A DNA stretch of 64,000 bases from Lumnitzera littorea (GCA_024138015.1 JAMXBB010000003.1:77356777-77420776), one strand, 5' to 3'; shown: positions 21,697 to 34,343, numbered from the stretch's first letter. Numbers and translations: made by a program. Notes: generated by a model not told the origin, from the letters alone.

Positions 21697-24600
21697 AACT
21701 TGCTCCTACTCTCTTTGGTGATAAGGTTGGAAAAGAGGGTATTTAGGGAGGTTGATTTTATGGGACTTCTAGAAAGGCTTGTAATCAAAGCTTGGAAAGA
21801 CTTGTAATCTAAGCCAGAAGAGGTTAAAGTATTTGAAGAAGCAAAGGCTTATAAGCAAAAGGCGAGAGTGGCTTGAGTACTTATAAATATTGGCATGCCT
21901 AAAGGGGCTAAAGCGCTTGAAGGGCTAGGGCCTAAGGAGGCTAAAGCGCTTGAAGAGACGAGAAAGCATGTAAGTCATTCAAGTTGGACATGATTTGTAC
22001 TAAGTAAAGCTGTAAAATTGGCTAGTTGGCCTCTAGTTTGTTAACGTATGGGACTTTAGCCTTATTCACTCATTCTCTATGCAAGTTATAAGACTTAGAG
22101 TATTTAATCTATCACTATTTAACGGCTTAGGGCTTTTAAATGACTCGTTGTAAATTAAATTGACTTAGAGCAATTAAGTATTGTACATAATGTGTAGGAC
22201 TTAGAGCCATTAAGGAGTAGTCTGTTAGCGGATTATGTTTGCCTGGGTTAAAGCAAAGGGGTTTCTTTAGCCTTAATTTGCTGTTGAGTTTTCATACTCA
22301 TCTCTGCAAGAAGTAGAAATAGGCCTACTAAAAATTGAATAAATTATTGTAAGTGTCAATTAATCGACACTTTTTCCTTGCTAAGCTTGTCAAAGTTCAG
22401 ATTATAAAGCTTGATGTAGATAGATAATACATCATCCATGATTAAATGTGGACATTGATAATTGATTGACATGGGGAACAATCATTAAGCATATGTTCTA
22501 AAAATAAATTATTGAACGAAGCATAAATAACAAATAGAGAAATTTTACTCATTTTTTCTGAATGACGATCAGCACATGAATAAGGCTTGAAGTGTGGTAG
22601 TCTTACTATTGTGTACTTAAAGTAAATCTTGTATGGCCATGACTTGGAGTGCTCAAATAGAGTGTATTCTATTATACCCGACACGATTGGTCAACTTGTG
22701 AACTTGTAGGATGCTCAGTTCAGCTCGTCATCCGTTGGTGTTCATCTAAGTAGAAGTTATCAGTTTTAGTTTAAGCCCTTACATATCCAATTGATGTGAA
22801 ATAAATATAGGGCCACCCATTTCATTATATCACATCTTGGTATCGTGTATATTTTAGTCCATCACACCGGGTGCTCATCGGTGATTTAAGTTCCATGGAC
22901 AACTCGGCATGCTGCTTGTGTTTCTTACGAAGATTAACTCCGATAACCACACGGTTATGAAGAGCAAGCCCATATCAAGAGCTTGGACTATTAGTATTGA
23001 AGGATTTCAAACATCTTTTTCCTCTTGGCTTTGCTCCGGGGCTTACGTGCACAACTCAGCATAAACTAGTGGCTCGGCACAGGAGATATAAAAGCCGTCA
23101 ATAGCTCGGCACTTGGATGAAGCTTGGATGCTTGTAGAGCTTGCCAAAGGATGGCTCGGCAAGGTGTTCTAAGCTTAGAGTTATCCTTTGTCTCCGATGC
23201 CTGGAAGTTGATTGCAAAAGCATGGTTTGGCACTTAAATCAACTCGGATACGCATAAATACCTCGGTTTGAACTCAAAAATAGCTCCGGTAAGCATTCAT
23301 TAGTTCGAAGTTGCTCGGAATTTGCTCGAAACTTGTGTGGAGCTCAAATTCTGTTCAATAGCTAGGATATCAAAGTTTTAACTGAGGCTTGTCGACGTTG
23401 ATATAGATGTTGTCATCGGATTTGTTCTCATAAAGCTCGTTGCAAGCGCTGCAACTAAATTAAACTTGGATAGCTGCTTAACTAGTGCGTAGAAAATTAG
23501 TTCCATGCAGCCTGCTGCGCTCGCTACAGGTTAGACATGGCTGTATAGAGGTTGTGATGCTGTCATACATGTGATCGAAATGCTCAGATCTAGCAATTAT
23601 AGGTCAGCACGTGGCGTTTTTAAGTGTTGTTGTACTGTTCCTCTACATAAAGGATGCTCGGCTAATGGATGATGAAAGGAGCTGATTCTCTTCAGTAGAA
23701 ACTTAGTGGACGTAAGCAGGAGGCCGCTTTAGCATGGATTATTCTTACTGCCCCCCGATTTAGTTGTTTATCTAATTGATTGCCATAGTGAAGAGTTTTA
23801 AGTCCAAAAGCGTTCAGTTCGGCTTGTGCGTGGGTCTCACCTCACGTGAGGAAGTCAACAGCATGGAATAATGAGTAGCATATAGCTTGGATAGTGGAGG
23901 GCACGGTTCACTTTAGGCCATGTGAAGAGAAGCTCGGCATCTCCATGGGACGCTCGGTTTGGATTGTAGTAACTAGCTTAGCATGGATTTTCTGGCCAAC
24001 CATCATTGGAGTTTCCTCGCAACTCGGCACAGAACTTAGACTTCGTTTGTTCAGCAAAGTGAGCAGCTCGGCTACATGGATGATAAATTCAGTTAACAAT
24101 TTGAGCAGTTGTCGTCATAGAGCACCTCTCGCTCTTTTAACTCAATTGTGTTGGTGAGCGGCTTGACCTTTGTTGCTGCTCTCTTACCACTTAATAGAAC
24201 TTGCGTCCACATCAAGTCGTTGCTGCTTGGACGTCCGACTTTGGAGATTTCTCGACTAGCCATGCAAAGCAGCTCAGCAAGTGTAAGAAGTAGAGCCCAA
24301 TTTTTATCCACCTAGTTCTTGGCTGTGACATGCAGGGGATTAAATCCAATGTTGCCGGTCTTGTAGCTCGGCTAATGAAGTTCTCGGCCCAATAGCTCGG
24401 ATGGACGGCTGAACGGGTGCTTTTGCTGCTCGAGTATTCAAGTATGTGTAAAGTTTGCTGGGATATCTACCAATCATCAATGTTGTATTGGCTTTCCATC
24501 GTGCTGCTATCCTCGACAAGATTTGGAGTTAAGCTTGGATGCTGAGTTTACTTTGGAAACAAATCAGCATCTTCTCATACGAGAAATAATGTTGTCACTA

Positions 24601-26458
24601 GCGGCATCTTTTGCCGATTGAAACTTGGGCCATTAAGGAAAATAAAGCTTGGAATCCCCATACATCTGTTCGGTATTGATGCCTTCGAAGTTCAGGCACG
24701 CTGCAGTAATTGTTTAGGATTTAACTCAGCACGCCCCAACACGTGGTAGCTTGACTGCTACGTATAACTACTCTGTTCAGATGTGTTGTGGAACACATGA
24801 AGTGTTCGGCATGTATTGGAATCTCCCGGCCACTACTGTGGAGAGCTTGACATGGGTCTGATACTTGTTTCTCGGCACTTTCTATATGCAAGACAGCTAG
24901 CTCGGAAAGACAGACCACGAAAGAGCTCAGAGTGATCGGATGAAAAATTAACTCGGACTTTTCCTCTCTCAGCTTCTCGTACACCAAGGACAGCTTGGAA
25001 ATATTCTCCGCTACTCAACAAAAATAAAGAGGGGTAGTACGGTGTGCTCCATTCAAGAAGAACAACTTGATAATGGATTGAGTCGACTCGGACAATGAGG
25101 GATGCTCAGCATACTTTAGTTTGTCGGCCAAGTCATGTCGATCATTGTTTTGATTTTCAATAGGAAAGCAGCTCAGGTTCCTTTGCTTGCTCGATGGTGC
25201 TTGGACAGCTAGCAGCTGTTGAGTTTCGTGTGGAGCACAGTTTGGCCATCCACTGCAATAGCTCGGCCATTCACCAAATGTTCAAGAGCTTAGAAGCTTG
25301 GCAATTATATAACTCAGCTACTAGAAGCTCAGCAAAAAGTTATTGCAGCTTAACATCTTTAATGAATCTTGGTTGGAGCTTAACAATTAATAACATGTTG
25401 GCCTTCACGAATAGATGCTCAGCCTGTCATGTATTCTTCAACCGTTGTTCGTTTATCAGAACAGATCGGCATATAGGATGTTGGTCGATGACAGGCCGAG
25501 AACAGACATTGGTTAGGTTTAACTGCCAATAGATTTCAACTTCGGCATATAGGTGCTTCTGTTTAGGCAATTGCATAACAGAACGGCCTAACCAAGATTA
25601 AATGGAAATCCACATTGAGCTGTTGGCGTTCATTGAATACTTTTCTACGAACACCCGGCCACGGATAACTCGGCTGTCGGACTACTTAAGACTCGACAGT
25701 TTTAACATCTTTATCCTAGTAGATGGTCTTTCTTGAGGTAAAAATTTTCTCCACCTATGTCAATCTGCGACTGTTATGGACTAGATGGCAGTGGTTACAA
25801 GCTAGGTGGTGGATGAAATTGTGGTGGCCATACTTGAGGATTATGGTTACAAATGGTTGATAAACCAAGCCAACATGAAGTTTGGTGGTTGCGCTCGAGG
25901 ACAGCCGTTAAGAACAAGCTAGCGGTGGAAGGGAAAGTCACACTTTTGAAAAGGGAAAAAATCTCATGATTCCTTTCCTTTGCTTTTCATCTCTTCCGAA
26001 AATTAGTGCATCATGGAGATTACGTTCTGGAACAACAAGACTGTCGCACCGATCCTTCATGACTATCTTAGATGAAATCCCAATTTCTTGCATGTGTGGT
26101 TTGGTGATGGTTATAGAGACGGTTATTTACGTGGAAAATATGATAATTGCCCACTTCAGAGAAACCGTCAACCAAAAATAAAGGCTCCAATAACAACATG
26201 CATGAAATTATAGAAAAAAGGTAACCCTTTCCAGATTTGGAAGCAAAGAGAGAATTGTAATCCATGAAGCAAAAATAAACCAATAAAACATTGAATTAAT
26301 TTGCAAGGATTCCAAGTAGACAGAGAAAACCAATTATAGCAAACCGAATTCAGAAGAATCCCTCAAAGAAGAAAATGTCTGCCTGCTATGTCTGCCTGCT
26401 TTGTTAAAGATTATGGAGATGTCTTGCTTTTTCTCTCGTTTCCATAGATAGTGCCAAT
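21697..26458 (-). other. LARD interior, non-coding, rich in CTCGG on the plus strand
   Basis: Across about 22900-25700 the plus strand contains about twenty CTCGG pentamers, mostly as GCTCGGC or ACTCGGCA, while the reverse complement CCGAG is rare. The flanking DNA is far more AT-rich. Several short open frames exist (for example 23894-24157 and 25194-25532 on the plus strand), but none shows a known domain. Near the primer site (26400-25900) lie two copies of TGTCTGCCTGCT in an untranslated-leader-like stretch. No gag, protease or RT signature was found on either strand. Confidence 0.6.
26442..26458 (-). other. LARD primer binding site
   Basis: On the minus strand this reads ATTGGCACTATCTATGG, close to the TTGGCGCCGTCTGTGGG site of many plant gypsy elements. 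It directly follows the LTR end ...AATAACA. Confidence 0.65.
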
Positions 26459-26640
26459 TGTTATTTACTGATTTTCGTTCTAGTGCACAAACACTTGCAA
26501 AACAAGAAAATAGTTATAAGTGGCGTCGAAGGGTGTTCCGATACAATCACTTCAATGCCTAAATCAATCCTCTTATTATGTAAATAGATTTGTAAAATGT
26601 TATGAAGAGTAAGAGAATAGAAGAGGGTCTTCCTACCCGG
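26459..26640 (-). repeat. LARD 5' LTR, inner piece
   Basis: Begins TGTTATTTACTG in window sense, next to the primer site. It is cut at 26640, just after CCTACCCGG, and resumes at 39486 with CCTACCTGG. Confidence 0.7.
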
Positions 26641-26959
26641 CTATCTTAAGGGTGAGCGAGGTTCAATTAGGTACGACTTGCCTTCTAAGTGAATCGAACT
26701 TAAAATTAATGGTTCAGTTTTTTTATAAATCAAACCTAATCATACAGTTTGGTTTGTAAATTTTTCGAACTTAAAATTAAACAATTTGGTACGGTTTGGT
26801 TCATGATTCGAATCGTTTTGTTTTTTATAATATTAAACCCTGATAATTAAAATGGATGTGAAATTTATAAAGATAATATTGAAAAGTAAAAAAATATTGT
26901 ATCCTTAATTTCTTATAAAAAGAATATGGACATTAAAAGGAAAAAAAAAAAAGGCTAAC

Positions 26960-27922
26960 CATTATTTATCCTCTTGATTACATTACCCGTAGAAGGTTGG
27001 GTTCCCTCATCATTAAGATTACGCTTTTCTTCATCCATTTGATTCATATCAAGTTTTTGTATATCTTTATCCACTAGATGACTCATGCTTTATCCTTCAA
27101 GTTAAGACATCTAAAATAAATAATGTTAAATAAACAAAATTACTAAGATTGTGAGAATTATTATAAACAAAATTTTCCTAGTAGCAACACGTCAGTAAGA
27201 TTGTGAGAATTATTATAAACAAAATAATTGGAGGAGAAGTGCTATGAAGAAAGCAATTTAATCCTTTATGGCTTGTCAAAACTTGCTTTTCCACTTTTTG
27301 TTGATGGTTGTAGTGAAAAAAATGCTAGATGTTTCAATACATTTGAGAAGCTTAAACCAGATTTTTAAAGGAGTGAGCCCTAACTTATCCATTTGAGAGC
27401 ATCTTTTCTAAGAAGTGAAGCTTTCAACTTTCAAAACTTGTAGAATATCAAAACAAAAAGCCAAAATAAAGCTAAACACACCAAGAAAGGGCTCAAATTG
27501 ACATGCACTTTCAAAATAAATACAATTCCTACGAATGGAAATATCCACTAAACTATAGGGCACTCATTCCATTTTGTGGCATTGCATAAAAATCAAGATT
27601 TGATTCTCTTTTGACAAAATATGCAAAACTTTATTCTTAAAAATCAAGATAGATCAGTATGGCATTAGAAATAAGAGTATAGCTAAAAAATTTGCCAATC
27701 TAGATTCAGACATCACAATATGGTAAGGTTAAGTTAAACTGCAAATTCAAATGGTAGAATTGCCTCAAACATGATAAAACACAATGTTGTTTTCTCCCCC
27801 TTTCTATCCTATATGTGGAAAGAGGCCAAAATACACATAGAGTGACTTCATATATTCATTAATGTCTCCTTTTTTTGTTATATCCATTTCCTTAACATAA
27901 AGAGGCACGAAGATGGAGCCCT
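26960..27922 (-). other. Unidentified DNA left of the Tat element; one small open frame
   Basis: On the minus strand a TTTATTTTAG acceptor-like site precedes an open frame MSHLVDKDIQKLDMNQMDEE... that ends IKRINNG at about 26961. The rest is stop-rich. A 36-bp near-duplication (GTCAGTAAGATTGTGAGAAT region, about 27149-27215) lies upstream. I do not recognise the protein; it may be a captured or hosted gene fragment or chance. Confidence 0.2.
27880..27922. repeat. 43-bp target duplication, left copy
   Basis: Identical base for base to 37897-37939. It ends exactly where the 5' LTR of the Tat element begins. It contains CATAAAGAGGCACGAAGATG. Confidence 0.9.
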
Positions 27923-28336
27923 TGTCTTACATTCGTCCCTTCGTTGGTCGAAATGCTGGGTAATCGACTCTCTCGACATTCGCACTCTATAGAAGACACA
28001 CGACACTCATGCCGTTTATAGCGCGAATAGTTATCATAAGCATAGTTATATTTTACAATCGCTTACTATCACTATATATTAGGGGAGATGTTAAGTCAAG
28101 AGGTCTCTAGGTATCTTAACAGTTACTTTGACAACTATCTTAGACACAACAACCATCTATAAATACTTAAAAGAAACTCTATAAGAGCTCTCGAATACTT
28201 CTTATTCACATACTTAATATACCAAATCACTATTCTAACTTAGGTATCGAAGTGGCTATACCAGATTGAACCCGGTACCAAGTATTTTACTCTCTTTTAT
28301 AAGACTATTTCCTTACACCAAAATTCACCAATAACA
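27923..28336 (+). repeat. Tat 5' LTR, missing its first about 21 bp
   Basis: Starts TGTCTTACATTCGTCC directly after the 43-bp repeat and ends CACCAATAACA. The 3' LTR begins TGTTGATAGTTAG and reaches the matching CTTACACTCGTCC only 24 bp in, so this copy is truncated at its 5' end. It also lacks about 35 bp present in the 3' LTR near 37550-37580. A TATA-like CTATAAATACTT is at about 28155. Confidence 0.8.
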
Positions 28337-28337
28337 T

Positions 28338-28349
28338 TTGGTGCCGTAT
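28338..28349 (+). other. Tat primer binding site
   Basis: TTGGTGCCGTAT follows the LTR end. It resembles the TTGGCGCCGT site typical of Tat and Athila elements, with one C-to-T change. Confidence 0.7.
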
Positions 28350-28371
28350 ATTTTTTTCTAAACATGACTAC

Positions 28372-29745
28372 ATGGCTAGAATTAAGATGATACAAAGTGT
28401 AGGTACTGGTACTTCTTCCCAACACCTTGAAGGAGGGAGTCGACATGCTGATGAACAATGATTGGCTCGACTTGAGCAACTTTGTCTCGATTTAGCCAAA
28501 GAAAATTCTGAGTTAAACAAAAAACATGAACAAATCCTTAACCTTCTCCATAAAAGTTTTCACTCGAATGAGGTAAAAGAGCATATCAATCATGATGCCA
28601 ACAGTACCGACGATTCTATTTATTCACCTAAATTGCCAAAAAAGCAAGTTGAGGTTCCAGCGCGACCCATAGCTCCTGCTTTCAAAAAGATTGATAAAGG
28701 CAAGCAACCGTAGCATGTGCATCATGTGGGACCTTCACATGTCAACACCCCCATTTTAGTAACCAAACAGTTCCAAATCAAGAAAGTCCTTTTGTCCTAG
28801 AGATTTTGGAAAAAGTAATACCTTATCACATTAAGCTACCTCAATTTGAAACATATGATGGGATAAAGGACCTTGAAGACTACTTGGAGAACTATCGAAC
28901 ACTGGCCAAGTTGCATGGTTTAAGCGATGCCGTGACCTGTTAAGCCTTTCTCTTAACCTTGAGAAATGCAGTTAGCATATGGTTTAAACACCTAAAGCTA
29001 AATACCATTTTATGTTTTGATGAATTAGCAGAAGTGTTTCTTCAATACTTTCTTGCTAACAAACTTCCTGTTAAGGATTTTTCAATCTTAAAGACCATCA
29101 TATAAAGGTTCGATGAGTCAGTCATGGACTGTTTGGCCAGATTTATGGTTGAGATGGTTTAAATCCCAAAACTAGATATGAGTGTGGCCCTTAACGCTGT
29201 AATCAATGGAGTCAAGCCTTATGGAGACTTTTTCAAGTCTTTCGTAAAAAACAAGCAAAAAACTTTCATTGAGTTTAAAGCTAAAGCTACCTCATATATT
29301 TGATAAGAAGACAACATAAAGGTATGATGAGAGGCTGATCAAAGTAGAGGAGATGGAAAGAAAGACAAATGGAAAAATGCTAAGGATAGACTTAGTATGG
29401 ACAACGACAACAGTTCAAACACCGAGAGGAAGAAACTAAGGATCCCGACATTCTTATCCCACACGTCTGTTAACCGTCCAATCTCAGATATTTTGATGGA
29501 GGTCTATGGGGAGAGAGGTATTCTCCAATGGTCGGAAAGAATGTGAGGGAATCCCTCAAGAAGAAATTCAAACAAGTATTGCGACTTCCATCGTGACAAG
29601 GGTCATAATATAGATGAGTGCCTTCAACTCAAAAATGCAATTGAAGATGCAACTTAATGTGGGCACCTGTGAAAATTTCTAACGCATGATGCCCAAAGAA
29701 TTGAAAGACCGTCTCAAAGGAGAAGAGAGGAACATGAGGATGATA
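28372..29745 (+). pseudogene. Tat gag
   Basis: Starts at the ATG at 28372 (MARIKMIQSVGTGTSS). It has an in-frame TGA near 28459, then an open stretch ARLEQLCLDLAKENSELNKK with coiled-coil character. The capsid part follows: KLPQFETYDGIKDLEDYLEN, AVSIWFKHLK, SILKTII-RFDESVMDCLAR, and a C-terminal CDFHRDKGHNIDECLQLKN, where this family has a CCHC-like motif. It builds the virus-like particle. Several stops are present, for example after VTC at 28940. Confidence 0.75.
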
Positions 29746-29756
29746 CTTAGCCAGCA

Positions 29757-30420
29757 ATGGCCGTAAGAGATGTAAGGGATGTTAACTCCAATAGAGCACC
29801 TAACGGAGTAATTAATATAATTGTCGGCAGACCTAGTATATGCCAATCGAGTTCTTCAAACTCAATTAACACTAGGAATTACGTTTACAATATTCATGGA
29901 AAGAAGGTTAAGATTGACAATACAATATCTTTTGGGGAAGAGGATTTTGAGGGCATACAAAGGTCATACGATGATGCACTTGTCATCAATGCGAGAGTCG
30001 TCAACTTTGAGGTCAAGAAGATTCTTGCTGACACAGGAAGTTCGGTCGATATCATTTTTTAGCATGCCTTCGATTAAATGAGGCCTAAGTCAAAGCGTAG
30101 TTATGGTCTTACAAGTATGACCTCTATGCTTTCAATAATTAACCCGTGCAAGTAGCTAGTGTTATCTCATTGCCGATACAGATCGGCGATGACAAGCATG
30201 TTGCAGAAGACAAAGTGGATTTTCTCGTCGTCAAATATTAGTCCCCTTACAACATGATAATGGGACAGCCATGCCAACATTTATTTGGCATCGTTCTTTC
30301 AAGGGCACATCTAAAAGCTAAGTTTTCCACTCTTACGAGGGTTGGTGTGTACAGAGGAGATTAACAATTCGCATGCTCCTTATATATAAGGGCTTTGAGG
30401 CTAGAAGAAGTATTTCAGGT
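29757..30420 (+). pseudogene. Tat aspartic protease
   Basis: VNIIVGRP-type and ISFGEEDFEGIQRSYDDALV segments lead to KILADTGSSVDIIF (about 30016-30060), with the DTGSS active site intact. A stop follows at once, and the remaining protease reads YNMIMGQPC in a shifted frame near 30250. It would process Gag-Pol. Confidence 0.75.
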
Positions 30421-30439
30421 CGAGACTTACCCAGAAGAC

Positions 30440-31560
30440 AAGTCAGTTAGCATAGAGAATGTCGAAAATGATACAAAGGAAATTCCTTTAGGAAATGATC
30501 TCGAGAAGACAATAAGGATAGGAAAACCCATGTCAGCAGATGTCCAGCAAAGTCTGATTGACTTCCTACAAGCCAATGTTAATGTGCTCACATAGCCACC
30601 ATCAAACATGCTGGGTATTCTGAGAGACGTTATGATGCACAAGCTCTAGATTGACCCAAATGTAAAGGTGGTCTAATAAAAAAAGAGACATTTTGCACTA
30701 GAGAGACAAGCAGCAATAAAAGAAGAGGTCTAGAAATTATTGAAGGCAGGATTCATTCGAGAAGAGCCTTATCTAACTTGGTTAGCAAATTGTGTGCTAG
30801 TAAAAAAGTTTAATAGTAAGTGGTGAATGTGCATAGACTTTATGAATCTCAATAAGGCTTGTCCCAAGGATTGTTTCCTATTGGCTAAAAATCGATCAGA
30901 TGGTATATACAACCGTAGGACACGTGTTGCTTTCTTTTATGGACGCTTTCTCTGGTTACAATCAAATCAAGATAGACAAGGTAGATGAAGTCTATACATC
31001 TTTCGTTACCAATTTTGGAACGTACTGTTATACGGTGATGCCCTTAAGGCTAAAGAATGCTGGTGCCACATACCAGAGATTAGTAACAAAGATGTTCAAA
31101 TCTCGCATCTACAAGAATGTTAAAGTATATGTGGATGATATGATTATGAAGAGCATGAGGGAAGATTATCATCTTGCAGATCTGGAGGAGACGTTTGCTA
31201 CATTGTAAAGATATTACATGAAACTTAATCCACAGAAGTACGTCTTTGGCGCAACTTCAAGGAAATTTCTTGAGTATATGGTCATACGACATGGCATCGA
31301 GGCCAATCCGGGAAAGATTAAAGCCATAAGGAATTGAAATCACTTCGCACGATCAAAGAGGTACAGGAACTCATCGGGTGAATTGCCACTCTCAACAGAT
31401 TTATGTTGAGAAGTGAGGATAGGTGCGCTAAATTCTTTAAAATTTTGAAGAATCAAAAGGAATTCAAGTAGATCGAAGATTGTGAAAGAGCTTTCAACGA
31501 GCTCAAGAAATTTCTTACATTACCCCTGATACTCTTGACACCTATTCTTAGAGAAAATTT
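30440..31560 (+). pseudogene. Tat reverse transcriptase
   Basis: DFMNLNKACPKDC (about 30838-30876) is followed, in a frame open from 30900 to 31208, by SFMDAFSGYNQIKIDKVDE, TSFVTNFGTYCYTVMPLRLK, GATYQRLVTKMFK and VYVDDMIMKS. The YVDD active site (about 31128-31139) is intact. Later pieces read MKLNPQKYVFG and KFLEYMV. A stop ends the frame at 31206, so the gene is dead although the catalytic core is readable. Confidence 0.85.
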
Positions 31561-31589
31561 ATACTTATATCCATCAATCAACCGCTAAA

Positions 31590-31930
31590 CACTTTTCTCT
31601 ATATTGGTTCGAATTGACAGCAAAGAGCATCGACCCTTTTATTACATAAGTCTTGTTCTGCAAGGGCCAAAGCTTCGGTACACAAAGATAGAAAAATTTA
31701 TATTTACTGTGGTTCTCTTGGCAATAAAGTTGAAGCCATACTTTAAATCTCACCAGATTATTATCCTCACCAATCAATCATTGCAACAAGCATTGTAGTA
31801 GCCTAACTCCTCAAGGAGGATGATAAAATATGCCTTAAAGCTCAGTGCCCATGGTGTACAATATAAACCCAAAACGGCACTAAAGGCCTCAGTATTGGCA
31901 GATTTTGTAGCTAAATTCACTAGAGACGAA
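31590..31930 (+). pseudogene. Tat RNase H, canonical copy
   Basis: HRPFYYISLVLQGPKLRYTK, EKFIFTVVLLAIKLKPYFKS and HQIIILTNQSLQQAL match the RNase H next to gypsy RT. Stops at 31798 and upstream break it. Confidence 0.7.
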
Positions 31931-31949
31931 GACTGTGTGGAGATTGCTG

Positions 31950-32420
31950 AGAAACCTATCTGGTTTCTTTATGTCGATGGTTCTTTAACATGAGAAGGAA
32001 ATGGTGTAGGCCTAGTTTTTCAAGGCCCCCATAATGTCAAAGTTCATTACACTCTGAAATTTGGATTCCTAACTAATAACAATGAAGTAGAGTACGAAGC
32101 TCTAATTGTCGAACTGAAATTGGCAAAAGAAATTGGTATCGATAAACTTGAAGTGTTTTCTTATTCTCAACTAGTGGTAAATCAGGTCACTAGAAGTTAA
32201 GCAGCAAGAGAAGAAGAGATGAGCAAGTGCCTACTGGTGGTACAAATGCTCGCAAAAGAATTCCTATCTTTCTCTATTCACAAAATTCTAAGAAATAAGA
32301 ATATTGCTATCAACAAGCTGTCGAAGTTGGCCAGTTTGGCATTTCCTAAGCTGAACGAGAAACTTTTCGTTGAATTTCTCCCACATAAATGTTTATCCAA
32401 CCTCTCATAGAGCTATGAGT
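31950..32420 (+). pseudogene. Tat second RNase H (archaeal type, aRH)
   Basis: WFLYVDGSL (about 31962) with the first catalytic Asp is followed by GNGVGLVFQGPHNVKVHYTL, NNNEVEYEALIVELKLAKEI and KLEVFSYSQLVVNQV, where the expected Asp of the SDSQL box reads Y-S. A second RNase H of this kind between RT/RNase H and integrase is a marker of the Tat clade. Stops occur at SLT* and after TRS. Confidence 0.75.
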
Positions 32421-32439
32421 TAGCTCCTTGCCCAAAAGA

Positions 32440-33694
32440 AGAATTGTAGATGGATTCCTTAGTGAATTATCTAAAAGAAGGTACTATCCTTGACAACAAA
32501 AAGGAGGCATGAAGATTGGCTTACCATGCTATGAACTATACTCTAATTGATGGTCAGTTGTACAAGCGTGGCATATATCAACCCTACCTTCGATGCCTTT
32601 CCCTAAGGGATGCCTAGAGGGTATTATCTGAACTTCATGGTGGTATATGCAATAACCATGTGAAGGCGCAAATGTTGTATATTTGAGCACTATGACTCAG
32701 CTATTATTAGTTGACTATGAAAAAAGATGCGAAGGTCGTTATCCAGCAGTGTCCTCAATGCTATAAGCACGAGTTGCCGAGTAAAGCACCTGTAAATGAA
32801 TTATTTAGCCTAACTAGCCTATGGCCTTTGGCCCAGTGGGGGCTAGATATTCTCGAACCCTTTCCTAAGTTTACCGGCCAGCGACAATTTATCATTGTGG
32901 CCGTGGACTACTTTACCAAGTGGGCTGAGGCTGAAGCTGAGGCTATGGCTGTGGTAAAATTCATAGAGCAAAAAGTGGAAGCTTTTGTCTTCAATCCCAT
33001 CATATCAAGATTCGGAGTTCCCTACATGATAATTACAGATAATGACCCGCAATTTGACAATTATAGGTTCCAAACGTTTTGTGAAAAGCATGGCATTCAA
33101 CTCAACTATACATTCGTAGCGCACCCTCAGACAAATGGACAAATTGAAGCCATAAACAAGATCATATTGAATAGCCTGAAATGGAAAGTGGATCAAGTTA
33201 GGGGGAAGTGGGCCAATGAACTACTGAATGTCCTATGGGAATACAAAACTACTTATAGAACCATAACGAGAGAGACACCATTTAAGTTAGCATACGGTAC
33301 TGAAGCCGTGTTGCCGATTGAGTTGGACTTGCCTAGTCTACATATACATAATTTTGACAATATGCTTAATCAAGTTGGATTAACAGCGAATCTAGACACC
33401 ATTTGGGAAATTTGAGACGTTACAAAAGCCAAGGTCGTGGCATACCAACATAGAGCAGCAACATACTACAATCAGAAAGTTAAACATAAGGTTTTCCAAC
33501 CTAGAGGTCTGGTTTGCCCTAAGATGGAAGCAATAGGTGCGCGAGCAAATCAGGGAAAGCTTGGCACGAATTGGGAAGATCCTGTCAAGATTCAGGAAGT
33601 CGTTGGTGAGGGAGCCTATCGACTAGAAAGGTTGGATAGATCCATCACCCCTCGAGCTTGGAACGTTGATAATCTGAAATTTTATTTCAATTAG
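32440..33694 (+). pseudogene. Tat integrase
   Basis: A zinc-finger part (ELHGGICNNH, then CPQC at about 32749) is followed by a 234-codon open core (32711-33415). Its catalytic triad is intact: GLDILEP (first Asp), ITDNDPQF (Asp110 of this frame) and GQIEAINK (Glu146), giving the canonical 35-residue spacing. After a stop at 33413 the frame continues (33437-33694) with a C-terminal barrel, NQKVKHKVFQPRGLV, ending VDNLKFYFN. The ATG at 32711 is internal and not a real start. Confidence 0.85.
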
Positions 33695-33945
33695 TGTCGG
33701 ATGACTTCTGCCATAACTCATTTGGCGGCAGCCAACATACTTATAAGACTTATTTATAACAATTATATATTTGAAGTCTAATTATATTTTGGTTATAATT
33801 GCCAAATGAACGAGTTCTATGCTGTACGGCAAATGAACTGATCTAAGTTCTAACCTAACGTAGTAAAAAAACTATACAAATTAACTACACGGTCGACTAA
33901 TGCAGCTAGTCTACACCTTAAACGATTAACTGATAGTATAAAACA

Positions 33946-34240
33946 ATGGGCGTGTGAAATAAAACATACTGATAAATGGTGGGTGTGTAAAATAAAACAT
34001 GCTGTGAAATGATAGGTATGTGAAATAAAACATGCCTAGAAGCAATGGGCTTGTGAAACAAAATAGGCCGAACGTGAATAAGGCATGTGAAATAAAACAT
34101 GCATAAAAGTGATGGGCATGTGAAATGAAGTAGGCCGAATGATAGCAAGGCATGTGAAATAAAACATGTTGAGAAAAATATGGAGCGAATTAAAACATGC
34201 CGACAAATGGGAACGTGAAACATGTATGAAGCATACAAAT
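33946..34240 (+). repeat. Degenerate tandem repeat after Tat pol
   Basis: About eight degenerate units of roughly 30-36 bp around the core CATGTGAAATAAAACATGC, at about 33950, 33985, 34018, 34085 and 34150, with shorter partial units between (AGGCCGAA). It lies between the end of pol and the end of the antisense ORF. Tandem repeats in the 3' region are known for the Ogre/Tat group. Confidence 0.75.
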
Positions 34241-34343
34241 CGTAAAAGTGCAATTACGTGAAAAGTCATAAGTACTCGGCATTGCCTTGATTATATTTCA
34301 ATTATTAATTACACGAGAATGCAATACGCCAATACAACAAGTC

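Noticed and set aside
23894..25532. Several open frames of 60-112 codons in the CTCGG-rich region
   Set aside because: Higher GC lowers the stop frequency; no conserved motif, and frames on both strands overlap.
33946..34240. CRISPR-like appearance (repeat-spacer pattern with a palindrome)
   Set aside because: Units are contiguous and degenerate, spacers are not unique, and the DNA is plant.
33918..34253. Minus-strand frames with repeated FYFTxP/FISHA-type units, like a repeat protein
   Set aside because: They are translations of the tandem repeat block in three frames; a periodic DNA repeat explains them.
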